From Oligoflexia bacterium (GTDB taxonomy: Bacteria > Bdellovibrionota > UBA1018), in assembly GCA_903854365.1 (NCBI GenBank), contig CAINWE010000053.1:1-6290 (forward strand): DNA of 6,290 bases, given 5' to 3'. This document shows, piece after piece, positions 4,975-6,290 of the stretch; position 1 is the first letter of the stretch; each line of letters opens with the position of its first letter. A program made the position numbers and the translations under genes. The notes beneath the pieces are model-generated. The model made no database searches. It saw only the letters and a list, made by a program, of their open reading frames with translations, and was not told the origin of the DNA.

Positions 4975-6290
4975 ATGCGCAGAATTCTCGGCTGGGTCTG
5001 TCACCGTCGACCCACGGGGATCGGTCAGGGCCTCACCCATGGTTTGCAACGGTCCAGTCTTTTAGTGTGGTTTTTTGCATTTTGTCTGTCTTTTGCGCTC
5101 TCGCGGGCCTCTTTAGCGATCGATGTCTATCTGACTCAGCCCGATGGGCCTGTCTTATCTGATGGTTTGAGCGCGGCTCAAGCCTACGGGCATGTGCTCA
5201 CGAAGCTTTCTGAGAAGACTTCTGTGCCGAAGGAAGTCCTTCATCAAGAGTTGTCGGCCTGGGCAATTTCGCTCGATATATCCCCCCAGCGTTTCGCTGA
5301 GTTTTTGACTCACATTTATTTTTTTGAAGCGGTGAGCCCTATGTCTGATTGGGAGGTGGAGTTTACGAATCTCAAGGTCATCGCGGCAGCAATGTTTATT
5401 TTTGATGAGTCCGCTGTCTTTGTACGTGAGGATCCTGCCTCGACGAGCGTTCTACCAGGGGGTGTGTTTCAGCTCGGAGCCGATCGAGGGATGAAGTGGG
5501 CCGGAGCTTACAAGACGATCTACCGAGTTCAATTGGCCAATGATCAAAGCCAAAGGATCTATGCGTTGGCGACAGTGTCGAAGGGTTTGAAAGGGCCCGG
5601 TCTGGACCGCTATGACGCCGCCCAGGCCGAGAAGGTCGTGATTGATCGGATTCGCGAGATCACCCGGGGTAAGTCAGCGACGGGAGTTTTATCCTTCGAT
5701 TGGGTCGATCGGAGTCCGGAGTCTGGGCGGATCTTGTTTTTGTCACCATTTTATCATGAACAAAACTCCCATGTGAGGGCCGCCGGAGGTCCACCACTCT
5801 CTTGGGATAATCAGTTGACGGTGACCGAAGACCTGATTGATGGACTTGTATTCCTTCATGAGATTGGGATCATTCATCGGGATGTGAAGCCTGGAAATAT
5901 TTTGCTTCGTTTTGAGGATTCTCCGGTTGGGAAGAGACTGCATGCTGTTTTAGCAGATTTCGGAACCGCCTATGACTCTCGTCAGCGGAGTGTGTTGGAA
6001 AGTTTGCTGAGCGAGGAAGATATTCGAACCACGTATCGTTACCTTGCTCCGGAGGCGATTGAAAAATTTAGGCTGAAACGCTACCAGAGCGATTCTTCGG
6101 AGTTGGAAAAACAGTGGACCAGTTTGAAAAGAGAGAGGAAGCTTCATCCTTCGTTGAGGCTGAGCTGGAATTCTCAGCGCTCAGTCTTCGAAACGGACAA
6201 GGCGAGTGATCTGTGGTCACTTGGCGTGTCGCTCCTCGAGGTGACCACATCCATGAAGCTGAGTTCAGTGGATTGGGCAAAGAAGAAAAA
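4975..6290 (+). CDS. Eukaryotic-type Ser/Thr protein kinase with N-terminal export/membrane signal and atypical lysine, 3' end beyond window
   Basis: An open frame of 438 codons reaches the right edge. The N-terminus is basic (Arg2, 3, 11, 12, 25), then hydrophobic at about 28-48, ending SLA before Ile-Asp, which could be a signal-peptidase site or a single anchor. Residues 50-160 form an unrecognised, probably helical region. The kinase domain starts near 165: glycine-rich strand GAYKTIYRV (177-185), beta-3 strand IYALATVSK (195-203), possible helix-C Glu219, catalytic loop HRDVKPGN (301-308), ADFG (327-330), LAPEA (357-361) and DLWSLG (412-417). Asp303, Asn308 and Asp328 are present. The usual beta-3 lysine is Ala199, while Lys180 stands where WNK kinases have their ATP-binding lysine. 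Glu360 to Asp412 is 52 residues against about 12 in PKA, so there is an insert. The family is firm. Activity and location are open: it could be an exported kinase, a pseudokinase or an inverted membrane kinase. Confidence 0.88.
   Translation, partial: MRRILGWVCHRRPTGIGQGLTHGLQRSSLLVWFFAFCLSFALSRASLAIDVYLTQPDGPVLSDGLSAAQAYGHVLTKLSEKTSVPKEVLHQELSAWAISLDISPQRFAEFLTHIYFFEAVSPMSDWEVEFTNLKVIAAAMFIFDESAVFVREDPASTSVLPGGVFQLGADRGMKWAGAYKTIYRVQLANDQSQRIYALATVSKGLKGPGLDRYDAAQAEKVVIDRIREITRGKSATGVLSFDWVDRSPESGRILFLSPFYHEQNSHVRAAGGPPLSWDNQLTVTEDLIDGLVFLHEIGIIHRDVKPGNILLRFEDSPVGKRLHAVLADFGTAYDSRQRSVLESLLSEEDIRTTYRYLAPEAIEKFRLKRYQSDSSELEKQWTSLKRERKLHPSLRLSWNSQRSVFETDKASDLWSLGVSLLEVTTSMKLSSVDWAKKK

Noticed and set aside
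4668..5162. 164-codon plus-strand frame bridging the FGE-fold and kinase genes
   Set aside because: It is out of frame with both genes, covers the conserved C-terminus of one and the signal region of the other, and encodes a composition unlike a real protein.

Overview
The window holds four protein-coding genes in a divergent layout, with no RNA genes, insertion sequences or CRISPR. The leftmost gene, an S53 (sedolisin / pro-kumamolisin) protease, is on the minus strand and runs off the left edge. A 370-bp AT-rich spacer separates it from three plus-strand genes in series: an S41 protease lipoprotein (655 aa), an exported SUMF1/FGE-fold protein (about 305-334 aa) and a eukaryotic-type Ser/Thr protein kinase that runs off the right edge. 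Base composition is mixed, with coding DNA near half GC by eye and a clearly AT-rich spacer. Two lipobox signals, one further signal peptide and good Shine-Dalgarno sites point to a Gram-negative bacterium. The combination of S53 protease, S41 lipoprotein, FGE-fold protein and eukaryotic-like kinase fits the Bdellovibrionota or another delta-proteobacteria-like predatory or scavenging lineage. That placement is an inference with modest confidence.

Layout: 1-1431 (-) S53 protease, 5' part only; 1432-1801 divergent regulatory spacer with a TTGACA-type promoter candidate for the rightward genes and a 9-bp direct repeat at 21-bp phasing; 1802-3769 (+) S41 protease; 3770-3837 short spacer; 3838-4842 (+) FGE-fold protein, whose true start may be a GTG at 3925; 4843-4974 spacer with an orphan Shine-Dalgarno sequence; 4975-6290 (+) kinase, 5' part.

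The unifying feature is location: all four products begin with an export signal. The proteases look like lipoproteins, the FGE-fold protein has a classical signal peptide, and the kinase has a basic N-terminus, a hydrophobic stretch and a possible signal-peptidase site ahead of the kinase domain. Read literally, this puts the kinase domain outside the cytoplasm. The kinase also lacks the usual beta-3 lysine (Ala199) but has a lysine in the glycine-rich strand (GAYKTIYRV, K180), where WNK kinases carry theirs. The S41 protein has Ser548, His102 and Glu614, as in tricorn-type enzymes, but Ala573 where CtpA/Tsp enzymes have their lysine. The FGE-fold protein lacks the cysteine pair of true formylglycine-generating enzymes. 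A 36-bp near-perfect palindrome lies inside the FGE-fold gene at the signal-peptide junction.

A possible reading is a cell-envelope module in which an atypical kinase-like protein, an FGE-fold binding protein and one or two proteases act together. Only co-orientation, proximity and shared export signals support this.
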